Below are positions 33,471 through 44,286 of a stretch of DNA of 64,000 bases, one piece after another. Both the position numbers and the translations under genes were made by a program. The notes beneath the pieces were generated by a model. It saw nothing but the letters and a program-made list of their open reading frames with translations. It ran no database searches and was not told the origin of the DNA. The stretch's first letter is position 1; each line of letters opens with the position of its first letter. Source of the stretch: Neoechinorhynchus agilis (lineage: Eukaryota > Acanthocephala). Location of the stretch: NCBI GenBank assembly GCA_051530055.1, contig CM121341.1:14322001-14386000 (forward strand), given 5' to 3'.

Positions 33471-33735
33471 ATGTTAAACGAGGAGACTATTTACATTACT
33501 AAACCAGACAAAGGTAAAATAGTGGTGATCATGGATTGGGATTAATACATACCTGAAATAATAACAAAAGAAGGAATATTTCAAATAAGGTTTTTTGGCA
33601 TTAAACACTAACCACTCCCAAACCCCTACTCCGCAACCCCTTCCATCTTCAGTTTCCCCACCCCTAGATAGCGATTGAAGAGGCAAGGAAAACTTGCGAA
33701 ATATTTCGCAAATAAATGAGTATTGATAATACCGG
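33470..33735 (+). mobile_element. Penelope-like reverse transcriptase start and 3' hairpin
   Basis: 33480-33530 reads IYITKPDKGKIVVIMDWD, the conserved KxDKG block at the start of Penelope-like reverse transcriptases (compare IKSDKGRTAVITDRDQYI near 40140). At 33676-33715 GAAGAGGCAAGGAAAACTTG then CGAAATATTTCG forms a hairpin like the one in the fold-back at 15170. Broken fragment. Confidence 0.6.
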
Positions 33736-34254
33736 GGACAGGATTCGCCAACGTACAAAAATTATTTATAATTACTAACTGAAGTATTGTTAAGTTTATC
33801 GCATTTCGACAGCCGAGAGGGATCATTAAAGACCAATGTATATTTCGACTAATTGAATAAGTCATTATCGATTCAATTGTTTAAGCGTTTTATTCGAACT
33901 GAGGAGAGTTGTGTTGTTGAACAGAATTTACGAGTAAGCCTCCTCACTGTGACCTTCCAAGAAATGTGCGCTCCAGAGGATGAAAAAGAGCGTTACGAAG
34001 GCTCGTGAGAACATAAAAAATCATCACGAACACTTGAATGACGAAATTTATTAATTAAAAGAGGCATGCAGAGCGGCTGAACGAAAGGCTAAGACGTGGA
34101 CCAGCGGTAGAGAGCGATGGCCGCTTGGGGTATTGAATACTAGAAAGAAAAGACAACTGTTCTTCGAATGAATATTGAGAAGCGTTCTAGGCTTGGGATA
34201 TTTCATTCGAGGGGTGACATCTTGAATCATTAGTTCAGGATCTGTAATCTTTAA

Positions 34255-34580
34255 ATGAACCTGAGGAAAGACCGATCTTACAAGCGCTCCTGCAAACAAT
34301 AACTACCAATTCCCACCATAACGGACCTTCCAACCCGACCGGATATTCTCAAATGAATGGACATATTCTCACCCGAACGAACCGTCCCCGACTGGATAGT
34401 TCCCACTTGAATGAGCATCCATCCGGCCAGATATTCCCACCCGAGCGGACATCCCTCGACTGGATATTCCCATCCTAACGGATACACTTTTTTTGAACAA
34501 CTGTGAACTCGAATGCTTATGAGGACCCAAAGGTGCATGGATCCTCCTCTTCTTTGTATCTTTTTAGCCGCTGCCTGAAC
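34255..34580 (+). mobile_element. LINE-J 3' tail with minisatellite-like repeats
   Basis: Starts AACCTGAGGAAAGACCGATC and contains about ten imperfect units of the CCGACTGGATATTCCC / CACCCGAACGGACAT type (34320-34490). It ends with CTCGAATGCTTATGAGGACC and CAAAGGTGCATGG. The same arrangement occurs at 16040 and 43560. Confidence 0.7.
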
Positions 34581-35059
34581 TGAGTTCACTCTCTAGTGCA
34601 ACCAACGAATCAAACTGCTATCTGAACTTCTATCTTTATCCGCACTCCTAATATCAGCGTTTACCACATTATTTCCAGTATATTCTTCGTCACCGTTTGT
34701 ATTATGAAGACTATTTAGTTTGCCAGAAGTCCTAATGATACAATGGCGCATTTATACACTTCCGACGTAATGGAATCGATACCAATATCAATCAGAATAT
34801 TAATATACGATCTCCGTAAGTATGTAAATGTAGACCCCACCTTTTTTCCGCCAATGCGAACTATGTATCGATTTTAATGCGAACAAATATATTTTCTCAG
34901 GCGGAATGAGATTTATTCAATGTATTCATGAGGAATTTATCGGAGAATGTAAGACGACTACAATTTATTGGATGCTGTTCGATTTAGAAACCTTATCAAA
35001 AAGGGGAATATAATAAAAAGAATCTTGTGCGCAATCCTGAGCATATTTGCAACGGTTCA

Positions 35060-35560
35060 TTTGTTAACTTAAAAGGAATCAGGAAAGTTTTTGAATAGTT
35101 TAGAAGAAAAATTGCAAATGGTTGGGTATGAGTAGGAGATCGTTGGTACGATGGCGGACATAAAAATATTTAAGATTTCTAAATGCCATTCCAAGGAATT
35201 GGAAGCGCTTAAGAAGATAGAGTTTAATAGACGCTTTGTGCAACAAAATTGATGTGTGCTTGTCCCATTTAAGATTTTTCTGAAAATGAGGACCAAGTAT
35301 ACGAATAAAGTAGACATGATTGATAGGGAAAGGAAAAAGCGGCTGGTCGGAAGGACAATTTTAGATTGAGCTGACGATTTCGAAGCACTTGGTTAAGTGA
35401 AGGGTGAGACATTTTGAGGAACAAAATGCTTGAACGTGAGAAATCTCGTTAGAAGTAATTGAGAGTGAGAGAATATCGGGTGCATGCATAATGATTGTAA
35501 GATATTTAACAAACGGATGAAATTTCCTTCTTGGACTTCCTGATTAAACGTTTAATGCAA
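35060..35560 (-). mobile_element. LINE-J reverse transcriptase thumb fragment
   Basis: The minus strand reads HLTKCFEIVSSI, KWDKHTSILLHKASIKLYLL, KRFQFLGMAFRNL and, in another frame, AIVPTISYSYPTICNFSSKL. These match the copy at 15000-15560 (LNFSKCFDMIRS, LLKRLQHLGIPS, SLSYGYPVFCNLSKF). Truncated at both ends. From 35560 to 35840 I see nothing else. Confidence 0.65.
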
Positions 35561-35839
35561 TGCAAAGTAAACAATGCCCTTTTTCGTAAGACGAACGTAC
35601 CATTTGAACCACCACACTGGCCAAGTCATCAACCTACTGGGTATAAAATTTTTCGCAGTCACATCTTATTCTGGATGAAAATTTATGATCTTATTTACTC
35701 GATTTGCGTGGATTAAGGAAAGGGAAAAGATCGTCGAGGAATTAAAAGTAGGGACATATTCCCGATGGATTATAGACTCTGGAATCAAATAAGGCAACTA
35801 CCGATCACAAAACCCAAAGTGGTCTACAGAGTCTGTTAC

Positions 35840-36180
35840 CTTCTAGAGTCGACTTCGTTAACGACGTAACAAACCAAATGATCCATTCAATTACGAGGAC
35901 GAAGGTTGGAACTCAATTGTACAACAAGCAAATACCTTCAAGAAATAATACACACTGACCCGACCCGCGGGGTTTATAAAATACAGTCTTCTAGGTGTGA
36001 GAAGGTGTATATTATAATAATAACACGTTTATTTCTTAATCCAAAAATAATAGGACCAATGTACCTTTGGGTTCTTATAAACACTCGATTTCGTTGTTGA
36101 TTATGGAGTGGATGGGTGAGAATTTGTGGTTATTCTTGTGAAGTTGGGTCTTTCCTCCTTTTCATTTCGGTTGAATGAAA
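35840..36180. mobile_element. Penelope-like fragment joined to a reversed LINE-J tail
   Basis: 35900-36010 reads TRGVYKIQSSRCEKVYI, the beginning of a GIY-YIG domain. From 36015 the reversed LINE-J tail begins (ATAACACGTTTATTTCTTAA, GTACCTTTGGGTTCTTATAA, ending TTGGGTCTTTCCTCCTTTTC). The sequence from 36180 to 37030 holds no gene that I recognise. Confidence 0.6.
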
Positions 36181-37035
36181 TGAATTGGAATTAGGATTGT
36201 TTTGCTGATGTGAAAAGGGAACGACTTTAGAGTTCCTGTTTAAAGGCAACGATGGTTCCCCCGCCGATGAAAAGTGGCAAATTATTCGTCTTAATTATTG
36301 ATTTTCGCAAATAAACACAAACTCCGATGTTTTCCCGTTGATTAACGTACAAGCCTTCTACATTGAATTGAGACGATGCAGGTCATTAAGAGAATCGCCC
36401 AACATCAACAAGTCTGCCGCTGTTTTAAACACTCATCCGCCATAGCCAACCACCAGGATACTATGGAACATCGCGCAGATTTTAATGACACACATTTTGT
36501 GAAGGAACAAAACTTTGTAAAGCGAAGTATTAAAATCAATGAAGAAATTCCACACCACGAAGGGATGAAATTGGAAATGTCGATCCCGCGAACCTCAACC
36601 ATACAATACCAAAAATAACTAATACTTTTTAGATGGCGGATGAGGCGATGCTTCCTTGCCAAAAATTTCTTAAAAATAAAACATCTTTTAACCGGGAGTA
36701 TCCTTACTACAATTCTAATTTTATCATCTTGAAGGATTTTCTCAATATTCTTTATATATTAAGTTGATGCTGCCTTTTAACAATGAAACCCCGGGCCGTT
36801 CAGATGCAGTAAATAACAATTAAATAATTACCATTTTTCTATCACCTATCAAAATGAAAAGATGATTGCTTTTTATTCAAATGAAACAAATCGATGAAAA
36901 GCGTCCGTAGGCCGCGATGCTGGTAATGTGAATTCTTTATATATGAACATTGAGTGGAGCAAATTACTTCTTAAAACGTCACTGGATTCATTCCAACAAT
37001 CGAATGTATTTAAAGAGCTTTGAACGTTTTTTACG

Positions 37036-37172
37036 CATTAAGTGAACGACGTTGCAATTTCCTTGATTTTGTCGTCAGGCGCTGGAATTTCACCACATTC
37101 TTCATTAGATAGTGACTTAATTGATTTTCTTTAATCGTATATTCGTTTATACCATCGTTTACCAATGAAACG
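37036..37172. repeat. Inverted duplicate of 41925-42060
   Basis: The reverse complement of this stretch matches 41925-42060 almost base for base, for example CATTCTTCATTAGATAGTGA and CGTATATTCGTTTATACCAT. The match ends at the start of the LINE fragment. In the other copy the segment lies in an open frame of unknown identity. Confidence 0.8.
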
Positions 37173-37520
37173 GGCCGAAATCTTCTCTGGGACGCCACGT
37201 TCGTGGACATTCGCCGCTATTAAACCAGGGGAGCAGCAACCGCCGCTGAGGAACGCAAAAAGATTAAATACAGGGACCTCGGTCGAAACCATTATTTTAT
37301 TCCCTACGGCATCGAGAAACTCGGGTAGTTTGGTGCCGCGGCACAGAAACTGGCCAAGCAATTGACTAAGAGATTGAGACGAATCACTGGCGATCCGAGA
37401 TCAGGAGCATTCCCCCTACAAAACATAAGTCTGCCCCTGCAACGAGGGAATGCATCCGTCCTTTCGACCGTTACACCAGGACGGTAGCTGAGTGATTCAG
37501 AGCGGTGGTGTGAATGATCT
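37165..37520 (+). mobile_element. Restriction-type LINE, endonuclease and 3' end
   Basis: Plus-strand frames read GRNLLWDATFVDI, AAEERKKIKYRDL, FIPYGIEKLG, AQKLAKQLTKRLRRITGDPR and LPLQRGNASVLSTVTPGR. This is the end of the LINE protein and complements the 24 kb copy, which lacks the extreme 3' end. The terminus is TGAGTGATTCAGAGCGGTGG, TGTGAATGATC. Frame changes make it dead. Confidence 0.8.
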
Positions 37521-37772
37521 AACATTTTATGCTTCTAATTATCTTAGAAATTGGACGAAATCATTGGTGTACTTTAGTTTACCTCAGCCTTCGAAAACTT
37601 TAGACTAAAATCTGAGAAATTTAAATTTTAGTCAAATTTATAGAACCAAAAATGCGGTAAAGATTGTTCATGATCAGATGCGATTAATTTCAAAAAAAAT
37701 GTGGATCTGATTATGCAAGTGGATTCTTGAAAAATATCCAGAATCTCGCACTGGTTTAAAACGGAATTTAAA

Positions 37773-38804
37773 TCATAACTTTAAACAAAAGGAAGCAACA
37801 ACGAATTCTGTGATTGACTTCGCCAATTCATTTTCTTTATCCGTAATAGATTTGCCACCACGAATAACCTCAATATTTTCTTCTTTACACATCGTTTCAA
37901 GGTGTTTGTTTGCTCTGTCAACCGCTTCTCCAGCAAGTCGTGACCCAGCGCCAGGGAGAATCTCGCAAAGCGCTAACTTAGTCCCCACTCCTAATTGACG
38001 ATGTCGTTTAAGCGAACGCATGAAGAACATAAGATATTCCGGGACTGATATTTTAATGCGGCCTTGTGAGAATTGTTCAGAGCCAATAATAACCACGACA
38101 ATTTGAGCGTTGGGATACGATTTCCGCCCGATCATTTCAATTGCATCGTCTATAACTGGCGTCATAAACACAAAAGAGGCAATCTCATTTAAGAGACTTT
38201 CTGGGAAAACAATACGATTGACGATTTTCTTTAAGAGTTCATCGCCAAATACAACGCAACGATGCGGTACGACTTCACTGGACTGATGCTGCTCATGAAT
38301 TTCTGACAAAGGTCTAAATTCGACAACACTTCGTCGCACATTTGTACGAGCTGTTGCAATCAATTCGTCTTTAAAATCCCTAACCATAATATCCGGATAC
38401 TTTTCTTCAGAAGTGGAAGACGAAATGTAGATTTGTGGTCCTTTGTGCGTTGGCACATAAAGATTCTGAATTGCCATTGTAGACTGGCGCTCAATCTCGT
38501 TTTTCTGTGGAACATTCTCGGCGTCCAAATCATTTAAACGTGAAGAAGGAAGAGCCACGCCATCGAAAGGATCGTCAATGTGCTCGTATCTTCGAAAATC
38601 AACGATTAGAGTCTCGTCATTCTCGTTAACAACGAAATAATCGTCCAGAATTGGGTCTTCGTATAGAATATAACCCGGAAATCTACGAGTCATGACTTCC
38701 TGCAATTGCGGGTGATTTCTGAGATCCAATTGAACGCATTTGTTAAATCGCCCGGGTGGCACTTTAACCGTTGGCAACTCTTGCGTACCGGAAAGCGGAT
38801 GCAT
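37773..38804 (-). CDS. Unrecognised protein with a weak SGNH-hydrolase-like C-terminal half
   Basis: Uninterrupted 343 aa frame. The start at 38804 follows TTTTTGACTTCAAG directly, so the ATG is likely right. Residues 1-150 (RFNKCVQLDLRNHPQLQEVM, DDYFVVNENDETLIVDFRRY) resemble nothing I know. Residues 180-340 have the rhythm of an SGNH/GDSL fold: CVVFGDELLKKIV (block I without the Ser), IVVVIIGSEQFSQG (block III, where GxND is expected), LALCEILPGAGSRLAGEAVD then RANKHLETMCKEENIEVI. Catalytic Ser and Asn are not evident, so if related it would be non-enzymatic. This is inference from pattern only. Codon usage resembles the host genes. Confidence 0.55.
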   Translation of the reverse strand: MHPLSGTQELPTVKVPPGRFNKCVQLDLRNHPQLQEVMTRRFPGYILYEDPILDDYFVVNENDETLIVDFRRYEHIDDPFDGVALPSSRLNDLDAENVPQKNEIERQSTMAIQNLYVPTHKGPQIYISSSTSEEKYPDIMVRDFKDELIATARTNVRRSVVEFRPLSEIHEQHQSSEVVPHRCVVFGDELLKKIVNRIVFPESLLNEIASFVFMTPVIDDAIEMIGRKSYPNAQIVVVIIGSEQFSQGRIKISVPEYLMFFMRSLKRHRQLGVGTKLALCEILPGAGSRLAGEAVDRANKHLETMCKEENIEVIRGGKSITDKENELAKSITEFVVASFCLKL

Positions 38805-39480
38805 CTTGAAGTCAAAAAGTCCTATTTGTTTGAACAGAACTAAACTGGCGGATTAAGCCTAATGAACATTGGAATCAAACCTACACGTAAACATTGTCAG
38901 AAAAAAATACACCCAAAATCAGCACAACTTATGACCTAGGAAAAAATTCGCGCTTCTGAAACTTTGACTCAATTGTTCCATAGATTTAAAGAATGGGCGC
39001 TGAGTGTTCAGTATGGACAAATGAATCATGATTTTTTAAACGATTTGCTGTTCGTCTGAAAATACTAAATGAAAAATCGCCAAATTTTTTCATAAAAAAT
39101 AAAATTAACAATTACACTTATGACGTAACAAGTGCAATGTTAAATTCTTTCGGAAAATACGCATTCCTAAAATCGTATCAATCAGTTGATAATCCTAAGA
39201 CTGAGAGTACCCGAATTGATTCTGCGTTTTAAAATGTGCCCTGAAAGTTGGAATAAGAATAAGATTTGGAACCTTCATTTTTCAATATTCGATTTCTGTT
39301 CTCAATGGCGAATAGTAACACATTCGAGTTGTTTTTTAAATGTGAAAAAACTTACGAGCAATGCTTGAGAAGGAGGCTGAGGTCTTAAAAATTCGCGAGG
39401 TTGATCTCAATAAAGCTCGAGTGTGTTACAATTCGCCATTGAGAATACACGTCCACGTTGAGCAAACCGATTTCGTCAGC
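38805..39480. other. No gene seen
   Basis: AT-rich sequence with two short stretches of CAATGGCGAATAGTAACACA-type in opposite orientations (39304 and 39428), a small inverted repeat. No coding signal. Confidence 0.45.
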
Positions 39481-39489
39481 TGAGTTTGT

Positions 39490-39850
39490 ACATTTCGTCG
39501 TTGTGTAGAGGTGGTCTAGTTGACTTGTGCTCCGAATCCCTGTTTCAGGGTCAAAGGGTTCAAATTCACGGTTGCCCATGGCTCATAACCAAAGGGGATA
39601 AAATACCGCTGAAGGGAGGAAACTTACTGATGAGTCCCTCCTCCCCGGGAGGTATCTGAGGGTACGAACTCTTAACGTTTCATCGGAGTTTAAGCGGTTA
39701 AATCACTTCTCTGATGTAAAACGAAATTTCTCCAACCAGCGAAAGTGCTAGAATAATTCACATCAATATAAAAAAGAAATATATACATGCGGTCGAGAAA
39801 ATCAGCTGACAATGTAACAAATGATAAATTAAGCGAATACTGCAAAGTGC
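39490..39850 (+). mobile_element. Family A element with tRNA-like head
   Basis: 39500-39580 has box A-like TGGTCTAGTTGAC and box B-like GGTTCAAATTC. The body follows with AACCAAAGGGGATAAAATAC, CTGATGAGTCCCTCCTCC, GTACGAACTCTTAACGTTTC and a tail ATACATGCGGTCGAGAAAAT. The tail and core match the fold-back insertion at 59312-59621. The layout resembles a tRNA-derived SINE. Confidence 0.65.
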
Positions 39851-40029
39851 CGAATGTCTTTCCCGAATTTATGATAAGACTGCATCAACCTGCTCAACAT
39901 TTTTAACGTCCAAGTTTGACTTTTTCAAAATCCTTACCATAACTTGGTATTAGAATACCGTCAATGTTTTCAAACTTCTTATTTTGATTTCGTGGGTCCT
40001 CCTAATCTTTCTTTGTATTTTCAATAAAC

Positions 40030-41515
40030 GTGTTATTATTACTTGGTGCCAATCACGAAACTTATACACCAATCAGAAGAAAAAACAGTTTTTTAATGCA
40101 ATCAACGATCTTAAGCGTGATGACTCCATTCACATCATAAAATCAGACAAAGGTAGAACAGCAGTGATCACGGATCGGGACCAATACATTTCAAAAAGTT
40201 TAAGATCATCGCTAGCTACACTTCGTTTTGTCATAACATTGCAAAGGAGATCAATAAATGGATCCGAAAATGTTGTGATAAGAATCCTTCCTACTTTAAA
40301 GATGGACCTTCATTCGCCACTGAAATCGCTAAGTATAATCGATCCTAACATAGATTCCTAACCGCTGATGTCAATTCTTCATTTACCAACATCACTCTGC
40401 TACCATCCACAGAAATGGCATCCAACCTTCTAACTGAAAGATGCATTTCTCCTTGTCTCACGAAGAATGAGTGGATCGAGCTCATCAAATGGTGCACCTC
40501 CAAGAATGCTTTTCAATTCAATGGTGAAATCAATGATCAAATTGACGGAGTGGAGATAGGGTCCCCCTTCGTACCCGCATTAGCCGATCTGTACATGCCC
40601 ACGTGGGAGAGTGACGTGTACAGTAGAATTTTTCACATGGTAAAATGGTGGCGATACGTTGACGATGTTTTCTGTCTCTTTAAATCGGACCCGAAACTCC
40701 TTCCAATCATGCATTTATTCAACAAAAAAGACCAGACCATTCAATGCTCCAGTGATAACTTTCCTCGGCTTGTGTGTGAAGAGAACAGGTCGTGGTGTAA
40801 GCACTTCCATATACCGGAAACGTGGAATCTGTTGGCAAAGCACATCTTGGCTAACCAATTCCCCTCAAGCCTTTAAAATCGGGGTAGCACGTTCTTTATT
40901 CCGGCGAGCCATCAAAATCTGCAACATTCGCAAGGACAGAGAACGTGAAATCGACAATATCAGGAAGATGCTGGAAAGAAGGGATTACCCATATTGGGCT
41001 ATCCGACAGGCACTTAAGAAAGAGAGATATTCAAGACCCAATCGACCAACGGAAAGTCCAGCTACGACAATCATCAGGGCCGAATTCGTAGACGATTTTT
41101 GTTCTAATCTGATTCGCAGGACCCTAAGAAATTCAAAATGCCCTGTTGGACTTTATCACAAGAGATCTCCGACTATCGTGGGCATCTTCAAAAGAAAAAC
41201 CGAACAAAAAACGGTTGCGAACGTAGTCTACCGCATCCCCCCGCAACGATTCCGAAATGTCCTACGTAGGTGAAACAATGCGGTGTTTAACTACGCGGCT
41301 GCGGGAGCACAAATTAGCCTTACGATTTGGCGACACTACGTCGGCCAATTTTGAATCACTCTCACTTAACCACACACTCAATCGAATTCGACAAGACCGA
41401 CGTCCTCTGCAAAAAAGTAAATATATTGATCCTTCCTCCTCGACTACTGACGGTTCATTGTACAAAATTACCAATCTCATACAAGGAAAGTTTCAATCAT
41501 TTACCTGAGTAAAAA
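40030..41515 (+). mobile_element. Penelope-like element, longest copy
   Basis: The frames carry the Penelope hallmarks: IIKSDKGRTAVITDRDQYI (40130), the RT core with GVEIGSPFVPALADLYM and WWRYVDDVFCLF (about 40550-40680; the catalytic YVDD is intact), the thumb REIDNIRKMLERRDYPYW, and a GIY-YIG endonuclease VVYRIPPQRF with SYVGETMRCLTTRLREHK (41220-41320). The parts lie in several frames, so the copy is broken. It is preceded by a LINE-J tail (39985-40037). Penelope-like elements use the GIY-YIG domain to cut target DNA. Confidence 0.8.
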
Positions 41516-41768
41516 ATCAGCAAAGACACTTGTATCAATTCCGACGGAAGGTCAGACCAAAATGAATGAGTTTAAATTGCTCCGGTTTACTAAAACAATT
41601 CACAAACACAATGTTGCCTGGTTTTAGATATCCATGAACAATGTTCAAATCTTATAGTTTCTACCGCTATCAACATTTGGGGTCACGAAGATAAAAAACG
41701 ATCCATTTGCATTGGTCTAAATTTGTTCATAAACACATGAAGATGCATTGCATTGATGATCACAGTAT

Positions 41769-42364
41769 TTGAAAATTTCGAGGGAAACTGCGATGAAGAA
41801 GCAAGGAAAAAAGGTTACAAGAAACTGTGAACACTGGGCCGTTAATGAATGCGACGTTCAAATCGGATTTATCGAGTTAGCAAATCTACATCTCCTCGAT
41901 CTTCTAACGGACTCCAGAGCTATGCGGCCCATTTCATTGGGAAACGATGGTATAAACGAATATACGATTAAAGAAAATCAATTAAGTCACTATCTAATGA
42001 AGAATGTGGTGAAATTCCAGCGCCTGACTACAAAATCATGGCACTTGCAACGTCGAAAGTTTTATGTGAGATTTTTCAAGAATTTAATACAGTTGTATCG
42101 AGAATCCTAATCTGATTCGTATAAAGTGCAGCCTTGCAAGAAAGTCCCGCTAAACATCTAGATTATCACCATCCTTGGTTGAATCTGACCTTTCGTGAAA
42201 AACGCGCCATAGAACGTAAAAAGCGCATTATGGAGGTCCGAAGACAGCAAATGCACAAGCATTCAATAATGCGATTAATACGGTGCACTGATGGAAAAAA
42301 TTATGAATATATTAATCAGAATTTTCGACCAATGCGTTGGTCTTCTTCAGTCACATGCAATTAG
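41769..42364 (+). CDS. Open frames of unknown identity
   Basis: Two successive plus frames, 41769-42110 and 42134-42364, contain NECDVQIGFIELANLHLLDL, NQLSHYLMKNVVKFQRL and HHPWLNLTFREKRAIERKKR, then IMEVRRQQMHKHSIMRLIRC. The basic helical second part looks protein-like. Part of the first frame (41925-42060) is duplicated in inverted form at 37036. I do not recognise either. They may be one spliced gene or remnants of an element. Confidence 0.3.
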
Positions 42365-43135
42365 TCTGGATTGAGTATCCACCCTTTCACCACAGCTTTA
42401 AAGGGTACACGTAAATTAAGTGTGTAGTCCGCTTTGTTATGCGTGAACGTGTTGCCGTGTTCAATCATGATGGCCTCCATTGTGATTCTGTCACGTTTGT
42501 TGTCGCATCTCGCCATTATTTCAGTGGCATCAAGATCAATTCGATATTTGTTTTCTTTAACGTGATGAACTAATGCTGAGTTGAGATCGGTCAACTTGCT
42601 GATGGCCCGTCTATGTTCGGTCAACCTTCTTCGGATGTTATTGGTTTGTCCAATAAATGATTGGTCACAATCGTTACAGGGTATCCTGTACACACACCCG
42701 GAGACCTCGTCAGCCCTTCTGGGTCGGAACATGCCATCTAAGGTTCTCCTTTTTTTTGTTAAAAACCGTCACTTTTTTCTGTGAATCCTGCTGCTTTATG
42801 AGATTTTGCATATTCGTGTTCCACTGATCGTCTACATAAGGGATCTCAATGAATCATTTTTGGACTTCCTCGATATTCCGATTGTTCAATTTTATATATT
42901 GAGTATTTCTCATCGTTTTTGCAATCAGATCCCTCGGATAACCACCAATTTTCAGCAATCTCCAAATTGTGTCAAGTTCATTCTCAAGAACATCTTCATT
43001 CGAGCAATATCTGTATGCTCTCAAGAACATGGACCTCACTCTGGAGATTTTATATTTCGTCAGTTGTGCTGATATCCAAGGACTCTTTTTTGCGAAAAGC
43101 ATACTTTTTAAATTTAGAACACAGCAAGTGGCCAT
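42361..43135 (-). mobile_element. Penelope-like element, thumb and GIY-YIG endonuclease
   Basis: 43135-42854 reads SRVRSMFLRAYRYCSNEDVL and ENELDTIWRLLKIGGYPRDL, the Penelope RT thumb. 42732-42361 reads SGCVYRIPCNDCDQSFIGQT then NNIRRRLTEHRRAI, ITMEAIMIEHGNTFTHNKAD, a well-kept GIY-YIG domain with the conserved Arg and His. The catalytic palm is missing. It is in opposite orientation to the copy at 40-41.5 kb. Confidence 0.8.
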
Positions 43136-43559
43136 GGGTAAGGAGCGGTCCTTTTTCCTATAGTGACCATCCGAAGAGTAGAACTATTCCCGTTTGAGCA
43201 TAAGCGAATGGTACGAGCCTTCTTAATAGTGATATCAAAAGCCTGTCGTATTGGTAACTGTAGGATTTTAAACGTGAAACTCGAATCCGTTGGAATGAAG
43301 GAATAAGCACATCATGACCTTGCATTCTTTTAACATAAAGGCACGCACCATTGCATTACTATGGAAGCTCAACATTATGAAGTAGCACAATGGGTGTCAC
43401 AGTCCCACTTAAAATCGCAGTCGATGGAGCTAAGGAACTCGATTGGATAAATGGCTACACTCTCATTATGTACAACTGTATTAAAGGGCCAATTAACCAA
43501 CCAAATTTAGCTCTCTATACCGGCGCTCCTTTTTTAATACCGCCCAATCTTCTCGAATA

Positions 43560-43805
43560 CCGTGACAGGAAATGAACCGGAGGAAAGGCCAACCTCACAG
43601 GCTCTCCAAGAAACAGTAACCGCTGATATTCCCACCCGAACAAACTTCCGTCGAGCGGATCTTCCCACTCGATCAAAACACTAAAATACTCAATAATCAA
43701 CATCCACATTCTTTGAACAACTCTGAACTGGAGTGCTTATGAGGACCCAAAGGTACATGGGTTCTATTCCTTGTATTTCAAAAAATAAACGTGCTATTAT
43801 TATAA
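43560..43805 (+). mobile_element. LINE-J 3' tail
   Basis: GAACCGGAGGAAAGGCCAAC, two or three degenerate repeat units (CTGATATTCCCACCCGAACA), then GGAGTGCTTATGAGGACCCA and AAAAATAAACGTGCTATTAT. Same 3' end as the copies at 15.7, 16.2 and 34.5 kb. Confidence 0.65.
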
Positions 43806-43817
43806 TTGTGTTACATC

Positions 43818-44039
43818 TTATGGAATCATATCCAGGATGTTGCTGTTTATATCATTGATGGTATTATCTTGTGTAGCAAGGAATGCACAACTAGCTGTGA
43901 TCTGTATAATTCCGTGATATAGTAAAACTCTGAAATATTGGTCCAAAATGACACATCTCGTTTCAACTGCGTAAATTGCTAAAATAAGGGCAATTGAAAA
44001 GATAATGTACAATTTAGAAATAAGTCGATAATCCACCAA
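43818..44039 (-). CDS. Small membrane protein
   Basis: 73 aa frame starting MVDYRLISKLY. It has one clear hydrophobic helix (YIIFSIALILAIYAV) and a second, weaker one (LLYHGIIQITASCAFLA), then a short acidic tail (NDINSNILDMIP). I do not recognise it. A decayed copy of its 5' two-thirds lies at 46925-47085 in the same orientation, 3 kb away, which suggests that this was once a functioning duplicated gene. Confidence 0.4.
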   Translation of the reverse strand: MVDYRLISKLYIIFSIALILAIYAVETRCVILDQYFRVLLYHGIIQITASCAFLATQDNTINDINSNILDMIP

Positions 44040-44286
44040 CTAATTTGAAGGGTTTGCGCGAACGCTTAGCAGTTGTATTTCCCACAGTAAGCGGTTGAAG
44101 CGTTTAGGAAAGCATTAAATTTGTCAGCTATTATTGACTTGGGTATGACCGGACAAGTTTGCCTCAAGCTACCAGCTAAGAGCTTTGATAAATCGCAAAA
44201 ATGGGATTGGAATGTCGAGTATGGACGAGCGGATGGATATTTTATATAATTAAGTGTAATTTTAAAAAATCGCTTCTCAAAAAGGA

